A DNA stretch of 64,000 bases from an uncultured Lachnospiraceae bacterium (GTDB taxonomy: Bacteria > Bacillota > Clostridia > Lachnospirales > Lachnospiraceae): the NCBI GenBank assembly GCA_910578405.1, contig CAJTQO010000007.1, positions 38,387-102,386 on the forward strand. The letters run 5' to 3'. This document shows, piece after piece, positions 34,956 to 43,615 of this stretch (the stretch's first letter is position 1; every line of letters begins with the position of its first letter). Under the pieces are notes generated by a model, which did no database searches, had not been told where the DNA came from, and was given only the letters and a program-made list of their open reading frames with translations. The position numbers and the translations under genes are program-made.

Positions 34956-35222
34956 TTAATGATAAAATATATTGAAAAAGGAATTAAAATGGTTATAAGA
35001 AATTAAAATTTGATGATTCGATTCAGACTATGGATGAACTGAATGTTGAATTCTTTTGTGAAGTTTTAAGGACAGATTTTAAAGAGTACCAGTATATTTT
35101 ATTTACGCACGAAGAAAATTTTCAGATTAATTCGATATAAGTTTGAAAAATATGGTCTGCAAAACCGACGTGTATGTTCAGGCTCCGTAAAGGTATTCTG
35201 ACGAGGAAAGAAGGTGTAGGAT

Positions 35223-35444
35223 ATGAAAAGAGAAGAATATATATCTGATGAGACAGTTATCAAGCGTGCAAATGCGGCAGTAAGAATTGAGTTAGAGAAG
35301 AACAGAGCATTAGGAATTCCAACGGTTATATATGATAGGAAAAGCCAAATCATATATCGGGAAAATGAGGATGGAACCCGAACGGAGGTAGGAAAAAGGA
35401 TGAGAAAGGAGCGTTATGGTGAACGAGTTTCAAAAGAATCCTGA
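35223..35444 (+). CDS. Probable antitoxin/partner of zeta-type kinase, 73 aa
   Basis: The small charged protein starts MKREEYISDETVIKRANAAV and overlaps the start of the zeta-toxin relic by 29 bp. Partner genes of this size usually precede clostridial zeta-like toxins. It looks intact although its toxin is dead. Start ATG 35223 with gaaggtgtagg upstream. Confidence 0.6.
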   Translation: MKREEYISDETVIKRANAAVRIELEKNRALGIPTVIYDRKSQIIYRENEDGTRTEVGKRMRKERYGERVSKES

Positions 35445-35972
35445 GATCGTTGTTTTCGCAGGTCCGAACGGTTCTGGTAAGAGTACGTTTACACAATTGC
35501 TAAACCTCCAATAGACTATATAAATGCAGATGAAATTAAGGAATACTTAAAATGTTCCGATTTAGAAGCGGCGCAATTGGCTGAAAAACAGCGGTAAGAG
35601 CATATGGAGCAGATGAGGGAATTTTGCTTTGAAACGGTGCTGTCAACAGAACGGAATTTAAAATTGTTAGAAAGGGCAAAGGGAAAAGGGTACTTTATAC
35701 GTTGCTATTATATTCTTACAGCGGATCCAATGATTAATGTATGGCGTGTGAAGGCAAGAGTAGAATCTGGCGGGCATGATGTACCAGAAGAGAAAATAAT
35801 AACAAGATATGACAGGGCGCTGGCTTTGGTTAAGAATTTGATTAAGGTTTGTGATATTTGCCATATATATGATAATTCAGCCGGCAGATCATTTCGGATA
35901 TTTAAGAAGAGAAAAGAATTGATGTATTTTGATGAATGTGATGACTGGTATTTGGGGATACCTGCGCTTTGA
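35416..35972 (+). pseudogene. Broken zeta-toxin-family kinase
   Basis: The N-terminal frame MVNEFQKNPEIVVFAGPNGS then GKSTFTQLLN carries an intact P-loop. A frameshift near 35500 leads to YINADEIKEYLKCSDLEAAQ, then an in-frame stop after EKQR, then EFCFETVLSTERNLKLLERA ... RVESGGHDVPEEKIITRYDR to the end. All the motifs of a zeta-type UDP-sugar kinase are present but split across frames. Confidence 0.78.
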
Positions 35973-36210
35973 CAGGTGTTTCTGATATGCAAAAGAAAAA
36001 TCTGAATTGAGCAGAAATGTAAATTTGGGGAGTGCAAAAGAAATTTTTAAATATTGCAGTGCTATGATAAAATTTTATAAAGATTAAAAGTGAAGAAAGA
36101 GCCTAGGCATTGAAATGCAAATATTTCTGTCAAGGCTCATTTCATGTGTAAACCTTTATAAATTCATCATAAATATTTTTTTAGATGTAACTTGAAAAAA
36201 ATAGAAATCA

Positions 36211-36579
36211 CAGGCTTATGGTTGGAGATATTGACATAAAGGAAGGCATGATTGAGGTCAACCATACGCTGGATTATTATAACCATGCAGATAGCGGAAG
36301 ATATTTTAGTATCCATACGCCTAAAAAAGAGATGGGAAAAGGTTAATCTCCATGCTGAATGAGGTGAGGGAAGTATTTTTAGTGGAAAAGCGGTATCAGG
36401 AGATGAATGGGCTGGTATGCAAAGCGGTAGTGGATGGTTATACGGATTTATATTTATTAACCGTTTTGGAAATGTACAGCATCAGGGGACTTTGAATAAG
36501 GCATTGTACAGGATAAAGATGGTAATCGTGAGAAAGTATGGCATTACTGCCGATGAGGCAAAAGAATGTTTTATATAAA
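36211..36579 (+). pseudogene. Broken tyrosine recombinase (Tn916-type integrase), middle part
   Basis: GDIDIKEGMIEVNHTLDYYN ... GRYFSIHTPKKEMGKG, then in other frames MLNEVREVFLVEKRYQEMNG, VDGYTDLYLL and FGNVQHQGTLNKALYRIK. The order matches Tn916-like integrases. Several frameshifts are needed. A C-terminal piece of such an enzyme is at 38341. Confidence 0.65.
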
Positions 36580-36720
36580 ATATTGCAGGTTCAGGAATTG
36601 AGGAATCCAGATAAAGGGGCACGGGGAAGTGGATAGTTACTCCGTATTTCCTGCCAGCCAGAAAAGTACGTCACAGGAGAAATGGCAGGATATGTTATAT
36701 TGATTTTCATTTAGTCACGC

Positions 36721-37275
36721 CTAAACGGATTTCCGGCTTTCTTCTGCCTTGTAGATTGCATCCACTGCTATTTTATTGAACCGTAATTCTCTTTTCTGTA
36801 TTTGTCGCATGTTTTCCCGTCGTTTATGGCCTGCGACAAAATTTGTGGCATTAATGGAAAAATGGATGTGCAGGCGGCCGTTTTCCCCGGGAGGGCAGTG
36901 GACATTATAAGTCACTTGACAATGGTCTATCTCATAAAAATCATAGGCCATTTCTCTTGCGATTTCATCAATATCCAGATTGTTTTCACGTATGAGACGT
37001 TCGCCGTCCTTGGTAAAGGAGAAAAATTTATGGTCAAGATATCTGCCTGGGTTCCCTTTTCGGGTGCGGAGCTGCTGGACAGCCGCGAATTGGTTAGCTA
37101 TGTTTTTACTACCGGGGAATTCCATGACCCCTACCCCTCCGGATGCAATTAAATCATCTTTTGGCTTTTTGCCATTGCGGTTTCCGTAGTTTATGACATT
37201 CTTTATATCAGACTGTTTATGATAGCGGCCACGCTGCGCATTGTTTTTTTAAAATCCCATAGATGTTGTTTCCAT
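36721..37275 (-). pseudogene. Relaxase-like (HUH/Mob) gene with early nonsense codon
   Basis: From ATG 37275 the frame reads METTSMGF then TAA, then continues KNNAQRGRYHKQSDIKNVIN ... YNVHCPPGENGRLHIHFSIN ATNFV to 36721. The HIH pair fits the metal site of Mob-type relaxases. It is short for a relaxase. Translation could restart inside to give about 134 aa. It is a relic of mobilisation functions. Confidence 0.6.
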
Positions 37276-37485
37276 ATACTATTCCTTTCTTCCAAAGTGG
37301 GAGATATATTGGTGATAGAGTAAGTAGACTTCTTTTGTCAATGTTTCATTCCCGCTTTTTTCAATTTTGTGGTAAATTTCTTTAAAAAAGTTAATAGTGT
37401 CAATAATCTCTGGCAAGTAGCAGTTTCTTTTGGATATAACCGCTTAAAGTTTCATTTTCTGACTTAGCATTCTTTATCTGAAGAT

Positions 37486-37719
37486 ATGGAGAAACGCTAT
37501 TATGACGCTCCTGACTTAAAGGATATGGGGAAAAACGCATACCGTTTCATTAATGCAGTGTTCGGTTTTGCGACCCATGCAGACCCGCTGCGTCGGACAG
37601 AGAATTACAAGGAGAACTTGTTTATTAGAACGATGGATGGCAATGCGATGATTGATAAAGCATATCAGCTTGTGGGGACGGTTCAAAACTGTTGGATTTA
37701 TCAATTATTTATATCATAA
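37486..37719 (+). pseudogene. C-terminal fragment of a DUF932-like gene
   Basis: RYYDAPDLKDMGKNAYRFIN then VFGFATHADPLRRTENYKEN ... MDGNAMIDKAYQLV resembles the C-terminus of DUF932 proteins carried by clostridial conjugative elements. It is followed by out-of-family residues. It has no proper start. Confidence 0.55.
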
Positions 37720-38057
37720 GGCATATCACAGAGGACGGGGATGGATGCAGCGTGAAAATTAATGATGGCTTAATGGAGCTTTACGGAGTAAGCAAAGCGC
37801 AGCTTTATGCGCAGGCTATGCATAACCTGGAAATGGATGGGTATCACTTTTGTGAAATGAGCGGATATATGAGGCAAGCATTGTGCGGAGGAAAAGACAA
37901 TTTTCCTGCCAGATTCGGACGACATAGACCAGGCAGAGCTGGACAATATGGTGGCTGAGGTGAATGTAGCGTGCGTAGCGCAGGAAGAACGTCTGGCAGA
38001 CCACAGTTATTATTATGATGCGGGAACAGGCGAAATGAGAATATGCGCATTATGACA
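37720..38057 (+). pseudogene. DUF5688-like fragment plus a second coding fragment
   Basis: CSVKINDGLMELYGVSKAQL then LHNLEMDGYHFCEM-type sequence matches DUF5688 proteins of mobile elements as I recall them. After a frameshift near 37880, another frame reads DDIDQAELDNMVAEVNVACV ... ERLADHSYYYDAGTGEMRI, a tail I do not recognise. Confidence 0.45.
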
Positions 38058-38083
38058 AGTTACCAAAGGAAGGGTGCAAAGAC

Positions 38084-38164
38084 ATGGATAAAATAATAAA
38101 AGCTATTGTGATTGGAGCTTTGACAGTAATTATTACAGTATTGTCCCAGGAAGGCGAAGAGTAG
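38084..38164 (+). CDS. 26-residue hydrophobic peptide
   Basis: MDKIIKAIVIGALTVIITVL then SQEGEE: a single membrane helix with a short acidic tail. ggaagggtg precedes the ATG and a strong terminator follows 16 bp after the stop. Size and topology resemble type I toxins or small membrane regulators. It may also be a fragment; no antisense RNA promoter was identified. Confidence 0.4.
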   Translation: MDKIIKAIVIGALTVIITVLSQEGEE

Positions 38165-38180
38165 GGCAAAACGGTGGAAC

Positions 38181-38213
38181 TGGCATAATTGGGGACATGG
38201 CGCCCAATTATGC
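38181..38213 (+). terminator. Strong hairpin terminator after the small peptide
   Basis: ggcataattggg pairs perfectly with cccaattatgcc over a 9-nt loop, followed by tttcctct. Confidence 0.7.
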
Positions 38214-38340
38214 CTTTCCTCTAAAGAATACAGAATATGAGTTGCATAGCAGCATTTATTTTTTGGATATATATTTCATTTTGGAATGGCATATGATATG
38301 GCATATATGAGATAAGTAAAATGCAAAAAGGAAGTTAGAT

Positions 38341-38430
38341 GTGGAAGCAGGGGTAAACCTTAAAGCAATTCAGCATGCGCTTGGGCAGAAGGGTTTTTCC
38401 ACGGTTATGGATATTATGGGGAATGAATAG
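38341..38430 (+). pseudogene. C-terminal fragment of a tyrosine integrase
   Basis: VEAGVNLKAIQHALGQKGFS then TVMDIMGNE and a stop matches the tail around the catalytic His region and Tyr of phage-type integrases; the Tyr-bearing position is altered. Together with 36211 it records a lost tyrosine-recombinase element. Confidence 0.6.
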
Positions 38431-38559
38431 TGCAGGGGCGTATGGAAGAGAAACCATGCGGCCTTTTTGTATTTCGTTAGAATCATAAATATAACCAAAG
38501 AATAATGAAAAACAATTATCTTGCATACAGAAAAATAATCCGGCCGGAATAGAAATAAT

Positions 38560-38762
38560 GCAAAATTTATTCCACAGAGCAACCAAAACGCTAATCTGAA
38601 AAATCCATAGCATCATTTTATGAACATGCATACGGGAATTTTATTTATTTGACCTGTCGGGTATTGGAAGGAAAAATATCAGTCAGGCCGATGGAACGAG
38701 AAGTTAAAAATGCGCTGTCAATTGTGGAATATGAGTCTGTAGAAGCGGACACGAGGTGAAAC
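38560..38762 (+). repeat. Sequence upstream of the recombinase module (intact copy)
   Basis: It shares ordered blocks with 31565-31838 (see there). It leads directly into the 91-aa gene, so it probably contains the promoter of the recombinase operon; a clear -35/-10 was not identified. Confidence 0.6.
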
Positions 38763-38763
38763 A

Positions 38764-39039
38764 ATGCAAACGAAAAATATAGAATATGACAAGCAATATG
38801 CAAGTAATATGAAAGTAAAAGGCGCTGGAAGGCGGCATATGAAGGAAATACGCAAAGATGCAGACTATGGCGGCAGGACAGTCCGGGTAATCTTACAGTT
38901 CCCGGACGAGCCGCAGGATGCTATGATGATCCAGGAAGCAGTGAAGTCAATACTTATGATGGAACTGGAAGAGCAAATCAAAGGGGGTTCAGTTAGAAAG
39001 GGGAGGGAAAAAGAATATGATAATTTGAGCAATGATTAA
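38764..39039 (+). CDS. Small protein preceding the recombinase, 91 aa (candidate directionality factor or regulator)
   Basis: The basic N-terminal half (RRHMKEIRKDADYGGRTVRV) and acidic C-terminal half (FPDEPQDAMMIQEAVKSILM) suggest a DNA-binding or recombinase-binding protein. gaggtg lies before ATG 38764. It is 24 bp upstream of the recombinase start and probably in the same operon. Recombination directionality factors are typically encoded in this position; the role is inferred. Confidence 0.65.
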   Translation: MQTKNIEYDKQYASNMKVKGAGRRHMKEIRKDADYGGRTVRVILQFPDEPQDAMMIQEAVKSILMMELEEQIKGGSVRKGREKEYDNLSND

Positions 39040-39063
39040 ATTGCGGCAAAAGGAGTGGCTTTT

Positions 39064-40992
39064 ATGCAGAAGAAGCAGATTGTGCGTATGCTTTTGAGAG
39101 TAAGTTCCAACCAACAGTTAGAAGCGGACGGTGACTTATCGGTACAGCGCAAGCTTGTGGCGGATTATATTGCCAGGCGTCCGGACTGGACATTGGATGA
39201 GAAAGAATACTTTGAGGGGAGTAAGAGCGGGTATAAGACTGCGGTGAGTGACAGAGACGCGCTGCAGGAGGCGTTGGAGGACGCTAGGAAAAGAGAGTAT
39301 GACATTTTAGTCGCCTATAAGGATGACAGGGTTGGCAGGCGCATGTGGGAAATTGGCGCTTATGTTATGACTTTGAAAAGTTATGGCGTGGACATTTATA
39401 CCGTCAAGGATGGTTGTATTTCGCCGGAAGACGATGATATAATGGGACAAATGATTCTTGCGCTGCGGTTTGGGAATGCGCAAAAAAGCAGTTCGGACAC
39501 CGGGATGCGCGTAAAAGATACCGCACAAAAATTAGTGCAGCAGGGAAGGTTCATGGGAGGGACTGCGCCATATGGCTATGAACTTGTCCTGTCAGGAGAA
39601 CTCAGCAAGCATGGAAGGGCGCTGCACCGGCTGGAAATTATCCCGGAGCAGGCAGAGGTAGTCCGGCATATTTATGACTTGTCATTAAATATGGAATTCG
39701 GCTCAGCGAAAATAGCCAGGCTGCTGAATGAGGATGAATATTATAAGACAATGGCGCCCAATGATGTATGGAAAAGCGGCGCCATTACCAGCATTATAAC
39801 CAATCCCTTGTACGCAGGGTATATGGCATACAAACGCAGGGAGCGTAAAAACGGCAAGCTCCACAGGCTGGACAGCGCAGACTGGATCCGCTCCAAGGAA
39901 GCGGACTTAAACCTGCAGATTATTGAAGGCGAAACGTGGGACAGGGTGCAGGAAAAGCGGAAAAAACGCGCGGATAAATATAGCAAAACGCTGGATGGGA
40001 AAGGCGTCAGGGTGATGAGCAGGAATGGCGGCAGGCTGTCTTTGATTGATGTGGCTTATTGCGGTTATTGTGGGAGGAAACTGACGAATGGGACGAAATA
40101 CAGCTATTGGACAATGAAAGGCACCGGAGAAAAGCGGGCCAGCAGAATCCCTATTTACCGCTGCCAGAACGCCCAAACGGGAATGCCGCATGATAAGGCG
40201 TCACAGTTTCGGGCGGATAAGGTGGAAAAAATTGTTTTTGACAGTATTTTGGAATATATCCAAAATCTGCAGGAAAAAGAAGATATTTTTGAGGTGATAG
40301 AGAAAAACCAGGCTCAGGAAAGGAAAGCCCTGGAAGGGGCAATCAGGAAGCTGCAAAAGGAATTAAAGAAAACAGCGGACGGGATTGCCACAATGGAAGA
40401 GCGTATCCCGGAGGCGATTGCAGGCTCCTATCCCCTGTCTATTGCAGAGCTTGCGTCCGCGATACGAAAGCAGAAGGAAAAGGAAGAGGAGCAAAAACGG
40501 CTTTTAAGGGAAAAGAAAAGCTCAATAAGGGAAGCGGCGCTCACCGCGGATGAGTGGATGCAGTTAAAGGCTGAAATGCCTACCTGGCAGCAGGTTTTCC
40601 GGAATGCGGATACGGAAACGCAAAGGGCGCTTGTAAATAAGCTGATTGACAAGATAGAGGTGACGGAGGAACAGATTGTAATCCGGTTTAAGCTGAATTT
40701 GAACGATTTTCTGCCGGATAGAAAAAAGCGCCGTCAGAAAGGCTTGGAATCCAGAGGTATGGAGGAGGCTTTATCGCCCGGTGGAAAATTACGAAGCCGA
40801 ACCGGCATGGAACATAAAGAGCCGGAGGATGCCTTTCTGCCGGATGGGAAGCTGCACAGTCAGGCCTGCATGGAGCATGGAAACATAGAAGCAGAAAGCA
40901 TCCCGGAAGATTTTTTACCACGAATCAGTGATGGTTTCGGGGTACCGGAACCAGGGCTACAATTTTACCATAACCTCTTCCACGGCATATGA
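39064..40992 (+). CDS. Large serine recombinase (site-specific integrase) of the element
   Basis: The 642-aa protein has an N-terminal resolvase domain with catalytic S14 in LLRVSSNQQLEADGDLSVQR and the AYKDDRVGRRMWEIG helix. The recombinase domain (APYGYEL ... YAGYMAYKRRE) is followed by a zinc ribbon (VAYCGYCGRKLTNGTKYSYW ... YRCQN) and a long coiled coil (about 420-510). The C-terminal 90 residues contain degenerate repeats (DFLPDRK, DAFLPDGK, EDFLPR) and cross attR, so the last 13 codons and the stop come from the host gene. ATG 39064 follows aaaggag; a GTG at 39055 overlaps that site. It catalyses integration at the 13-bp core. Confidence 0.93.
   Translation: MQKKQIVRMLLRVSSNQQLEADGDLSVQRKLVADYIARRPDWTLDEKEYFEGSKSGYKTAVSDRDALQEALEDARKREYDILVAYKDDRVGRRMWEIGAYVMTLKSYGVDIYTVKDGCISPEDDDIMGQMILALRFGNAQKSSSDTGMRVKDTAQKLVQQGRFMGGTAPYGYELVLSGELSKHGRALHRLEIIPEQAEVVRHIYDLSLNMEFGSAKIARLLNEDEYYKTMAPNDVWKSGAITSIITNPLYAGYMAYKRRERKNGKLHRLDSADWIRSKEADLNLQIIEGETWDRVQEKRKKRADKYSKTLDGKGVRVMSRNGGRLSLIDVAYCGYCGRKLTNGTKYSYWTMKGTGEKRASRIPIYRCQNAQTGMPHDKASQFRADKVEKIVFDSILEYIQNLQEKEDIFEVIEKNQAQERKALEGAIRKLQKELKKTADGIATMEERIPEAIAGSYPLSIAELASAIRKQKEKEEEQKRLLREKKSSIREAALTADEWMQLKAEMPTWQQVFRNADTETQRALVNKLIDKIEVTEEQIVIRFKLNLNDFLPDRKKRRQKGLESRGMEEALSPGGKLRSRTGMEHKEPEDAFLPDGKLHSQACMEHGNIEAESIPEDFLPRISDGFGVPEPGLQFYHNLFHGI
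40941..40953 (+). other. attR core of the integrative element
   Basis: Second copy of ggtaccggaacca, lying inside the 3' end of the recombinase gene. To its right the chromosomal gene resumes in the frame of the 5' part at 2-679. Confidence 0.85.
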
Positions 40993-41524
40993 CCAGAAAT
41001 GGATGCGGGGAAGGAATATATACAATAACATTGATTACCTGGTAGACACAATATTTGCCAACTATTTATCACGGCCTGGCGTGCGTCAGCCAATTTTCAC
41101 TTCATATTGTGATGGACAGAGGGTGACTTGCAGCGGGCTTAGTCAGTGGGGGTCAAAATATCTTGGGGATGAAGGATATTCTGCCATTGAGATTATCCGG
41201 TATTATTTCGGGAATGATATGTATATCAATTCTGCGGAAAGCATTGCAGGAGTGCCATCCTCATGGCCTGGGTATGACCTGACAGTCGGAGCGTCCGGGG
41301 ATAAGGTGCGCCAGATACAGCAGCAGTTAAACCGCATTGCCAAGAATTATCCGGCTATCCCGGTGATTACGGCGGACGGAATCTATGGCAACCGGACGGC
41401 GGAGGCAGTGAGGGCTTTTCAGCGTATCTTTAACCTGCCCCAGTCAGGCGTTGTGGATTATCCCACTTGGTACCAGATATCCAATATTTATGTAGGCGTG
41501 TCCAGGATTGCAGAGCCAGTTTAA
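40942..41524 (+). pseudogene. 3' part of the split SpoIID-like / peptidoglycan-binding protein gene
   Basis: The frame reads YRNQGYNFTITSSTAYDQKW ... CDGQRVTCSGLSQWGSKYLG (SpoIID/LytB-like SQWG motif) then DEGYSAIEIIRYYFG. A peptidoglycan-binding domain follows (LTVGASGDKVRQIQQQLNRI ... DGIYGNRTAEAVRAFQRIFN). In the present state it lacks its start. A GTG/ATG at 40928-40933 inside the element could give a 198-aa product, but no good ribosome-binding site is seen. The intact protein is probably an extracytoplasmic or spore-envelope cell-wall protein. Confidence 0.85.
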
Positions 41525-41565
41525 AGGAAGCGCAGGATGGCGCGGATGGCGGAAATGGATTTTCA

Positions 41566-41594
41566 GTGACATTCCTGTCAGAATCTGTTATAAT
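41566..41594 (+). promoter_or_regulatory. Candidate sigma-A promoter
   Basis: GTGACA (41566-41571), a 17-bp spacer and TATAAT (41589-41594). It could drive the small gene at 41781. Confidence 0.5.
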
Positions 41595-41780
41595 GGCAGC
41601 AGCAAGGGAAAGTGTGGAGGCATTTTTTGCGGAGGCGTTGGAAAAGCGCAAGGGGCGGAAAGGACAGGGCTGATGAAAATGGCAGGCGGACTGGAAACAG
41701 CAAAAGGATGGAAGCAATGAAAGGAAGGAAATGGCATAGGCGACGAAAGCAGTAAAGGATGGGAAGGGAGAAAGAAATCA

Positions 41781-42029
41781 ATGTACATTGGAAAATCAGG
41801 AACTCAGAAAAAAAGCAAGCCGGCGAGATGGAAGCGAATGTTGAGAAAAGAAGTGGAAAGGACGATACGGGAAAAGGCCAGAGTGAGGAAAATGCGGGAA
41901 AAAATCCACCGCAAAGCAGTGAAAGCCAGGAAAAAGAAAGTAGAGAAGAATCTAGACCGGATTCTGGTAGGAATCTGCTTCCTGGTATGTCTGGCGGCGG
42001 CTTTGGCAGAGGCGAGGGAAAACAGGTAG
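41781..42029 (+). CDS. Small very basic membrane peptide, 82 aa (tentative)
   Basis: The first 60 residues are dominated by Lys and Arg in helix-forming order (REKARVRKMREKIHRKAVKA), followed by one hydrophobic helix (ILVGICFLVCLAAALAEA). gggagaaag lies before ATG 41781. A promoter lies upstream and a hairpin follows. Compositional bias means a non-coding origin cannot be excluded. Confidence 0.4.
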   Translation: MYIGKSGTQKKSKPARWKRMLRKEVERTIREKARVRKMREKIHRKAVKARKKKVEKNLDRILVGICFLVCLAAALAEARENR

Positions 42030-42053
42030 AATGGCAGACATAAGAAAACCAGC

Positions 42054-42091
42054 CCTGGAAGAATGCCCGTATTCCAGGGCATTCTTCCAGG
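42054..42091. terminator. Bidirectional hairpin between converging genes
   Basis: cctggaagaatgccc pairs perfectly over 15 bp with gggcattcttccagg across an 8-nt loop. On the minus strand a T-rich stretch follows, so it should mainly terminate the ABC operon. Confidence 0.8.
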
Positions 42092-42094
42092 CGC

Positions 42095-42922
42095 TTAATC
42101 CAAGTCCAGCTTCTTTGCCAGCATATATTCCGAAATAAAATACAACCCGGCACAGCCTGCCAGCGTCAACAGGATGCTGCCGACTAGAAGCGTATAAAGG
42201 TAAGGGAATAAAGTATCCGAAGTAATATAATCATAATAGCCAAAAGTAACGATGCTGATTAATATGGTGGAGCCAAACTGTATTATGACATACTCTAAAA
42301 TATACCAGAAGATGGCGCCCATAATCTTATGCCGTGGGAACATTTGCCCAAGCGAAATCGCTGCATAGATTAGCAGCATATTAAAAAGGGAAGAGCTGAT
42401 GATATACAAAAAACCTAAAAAGGCAACAGCGAATGGGTGGAGTCCATAATCCGCAAGCAGAGCCCAAAAGCCATCCCATACATATGGAATCCAGGAAAAG
42501 ACAGTCACAACATCCAAGTCAAGGTAAATAAATTCCCCTGCGGTAAGAAGGATTGCCACACTGGAAAGGATAACAAAACCGGTAATCAAGTTCCATAAGG
42601 AACTGACCAGCAGCTTTGACAGGATGATCAGCCGCGGCGTTACAGGGAGGGTGTTGGTGAGGTAGCCTTCATCCGTATAGATATTTTTGTAAAAGCGGAT
42701 AGCCGCATAAACGCTGACGCCAATGGAACCGGCGAAAAGGGCAATGTAGTAAAAGAACAGGGAAGTGCCAAGCAAGGCTTCTATCGGGCTGGAGTCTATC
42801 GTCCATAAAGGGGAGACCATGGACATAACGCCAAGTAAAGTAAGGATGCCAATTCCCAAGTTGATGACGGCCGGAACTTTCCAAAAAAATTTCCAATCAT
42901 ATTTTAGTAATTTTTTTAACAT
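42095..42922 (-). CDS. ABC-2 type transporter permease
   Basis: The 275-aa protein has six hydrophobic segments (VINLGIGILTLLGVMSMVSP, LFFYYIALFAGSIGVSVYAA, LITGFVILSSVAILLTAGEF, VAFLGFLYIISSSLFNMLLI, and two near the C-terminus). The start overlaps the ATPase gene by 7 bp. With the ATPase and GntR regulator it forms a YtrA-YtrB-type operon, commonly induced by cell-envelope stress; the substrate is unknown. Confidence 0.85.
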   Translation of the reverse strand: MLKKLLKYDWKFFWKVPAVINLGIGILTLLGVMSMVSPLWTIDSSPIEALLGTSLFFYYIALFAGSIGVSVYAAIRFYKNIYTDEGYLTNTLPVTPRLIILSKLLVSSLWNLITGFVILSSVAILLTAGEFIYLDLDVVTVFSWIPYVWDGFWALLADYGLHPFAVAFLGFLYIISSSLFNMLLIYAAISLGQMFPRHKIMGAIFWYILEYVIIQFGSTILISIVTFGYYDYITSDTLFPYLYTLLVGSILLTLAGCAGLYFISEYMLAKKLDLD

Positions 42923-43614
42923 GCGAATACCCTCCTGAAATATGCATCTACCGATTGGCCATACTCTTCGCGGATCTGGTCTACCGGCATATGGGCAAGA
43001 ATCTGCCCGTTCCGCACCAGAACCACTTCATCCAGAATGTTTTCAATATCCGTAATCAGATGGGTGGACAACAGGATGCTGGAATTCCCGTTGTAATTTG
43101 TAATAATGGTTTTTAAAATATAATCCCGCGCCGCAGGATCTACGCCTGCGATTGGTTCATCCAGGATGTAAAGGTCAGCGTTGCGGCTCATAACCAGAAT
43201 TAACTGGACTTTTTCTTTGGTGCCTTTGGACAGTGTTTTCAGAGGGGCGGTAAAAGGGATAGTCAGGCTGCCCAGCATGGTAAATGCCCTGTCCCGGTCA
43301 AAGTCTTCATAAAAATCGCAGAATAAATCCACGATGTCGCATACTTTCATGCCATTTTGAAGGTAAGTCCGCTCAGGCAGATAAGCGACCCGGGCCTTGG
43401 TGGCCGGGCTGGGTTTCTGGCCGTTGATGAAAATGTTTCCGGCGGTGGGCGTAAGCAGCCCGTTTATCATTTTAATCAAAGTAGACTTACCGCTTCCGTT
43501 CGGCCCTAACAGGCCAATGATTTTGCCACGGGGAATCATGAGGTTCATGTTGTTTACGGCCAGGGTATTTCCGAATATTTTAGTCACTCCCCGGATTTCT
43601 GCTAATGCTTCCAT
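42916..43614 (-). CDS. ABC transporter ATP-binding protein
   Basis: The 232-aa protein has Walker A GLLGPNGSGKSTLIKMI, a Q-loop AYLPERTYLQ, signature KTLSKGTKEKVQL (non-canonical LSKGT), Walker B LYILDEPIAGVDP and switch His STHL. ATG 43614 is chosen because aggaggtt precedes it; it begins 1 bp after the GntR stop. It powers the ABC-2 permease encoded next. Confidence 0.93.
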   Translation of the reverse strand: MEALAEIRGVTKIFGNTLAVNNMNLMIPRGKIIGLLGPNGSGKSTLIKMINGLLTPTAGNIFINGQKPSPATKARVAYLPERTYLQNGMKVCDIVDLFCDFYEDFDRDRAFTMLGSLTIPFTAPLKTLSKGTKEKVQLILVMSRNADLYILDEPIAGVDPAARDYILKTIITNYNGNSSILLSTHLITDIENILDEVVLVRNGQILAHMPVDQIREEYGQSVDAYFRRVFAC

Positions 43615-43615
43615 T

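Larger units (their letters stand above)
660..40953. mobile_element. Integrative element of about 40.3 kb, serine-recombinase type, inserted in a coding sequence
   Basis: The element is bounded by 13-bp direct repeats and has a large serine recombinase (39064-40992) at its right border. It splits one host gene whose halves fuse in frame when the element is removed. The cargo includes candidate defence cassettes, a type III restriction-modification system, toxin-antitoxin and nuclease relics, and many broken mobilisation genes. The cargo looks AT-richer than the right flank by eye. Only fragments of relaxase and tyrosine integrase are present, so autonomous conjugation looks lost; excision may still be possible because the recombinase and both att sites look intact. 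Confidence 0.85.

Noticed and set aside
36721..37125. Intact small relaxase
   Set aside because: An in-frame stop follows codon 8 of the natural start, and the length is far below functional relaxases; treated as a pseudogene.
40928..41524. Independent 198-aa gene starting inside the element
   Set aside because: The sequence from the repeat onward is the continuation of the gene cut at 679; the start codons at 40928-40933 belong to element DNA and have no good ribosome-binding site.
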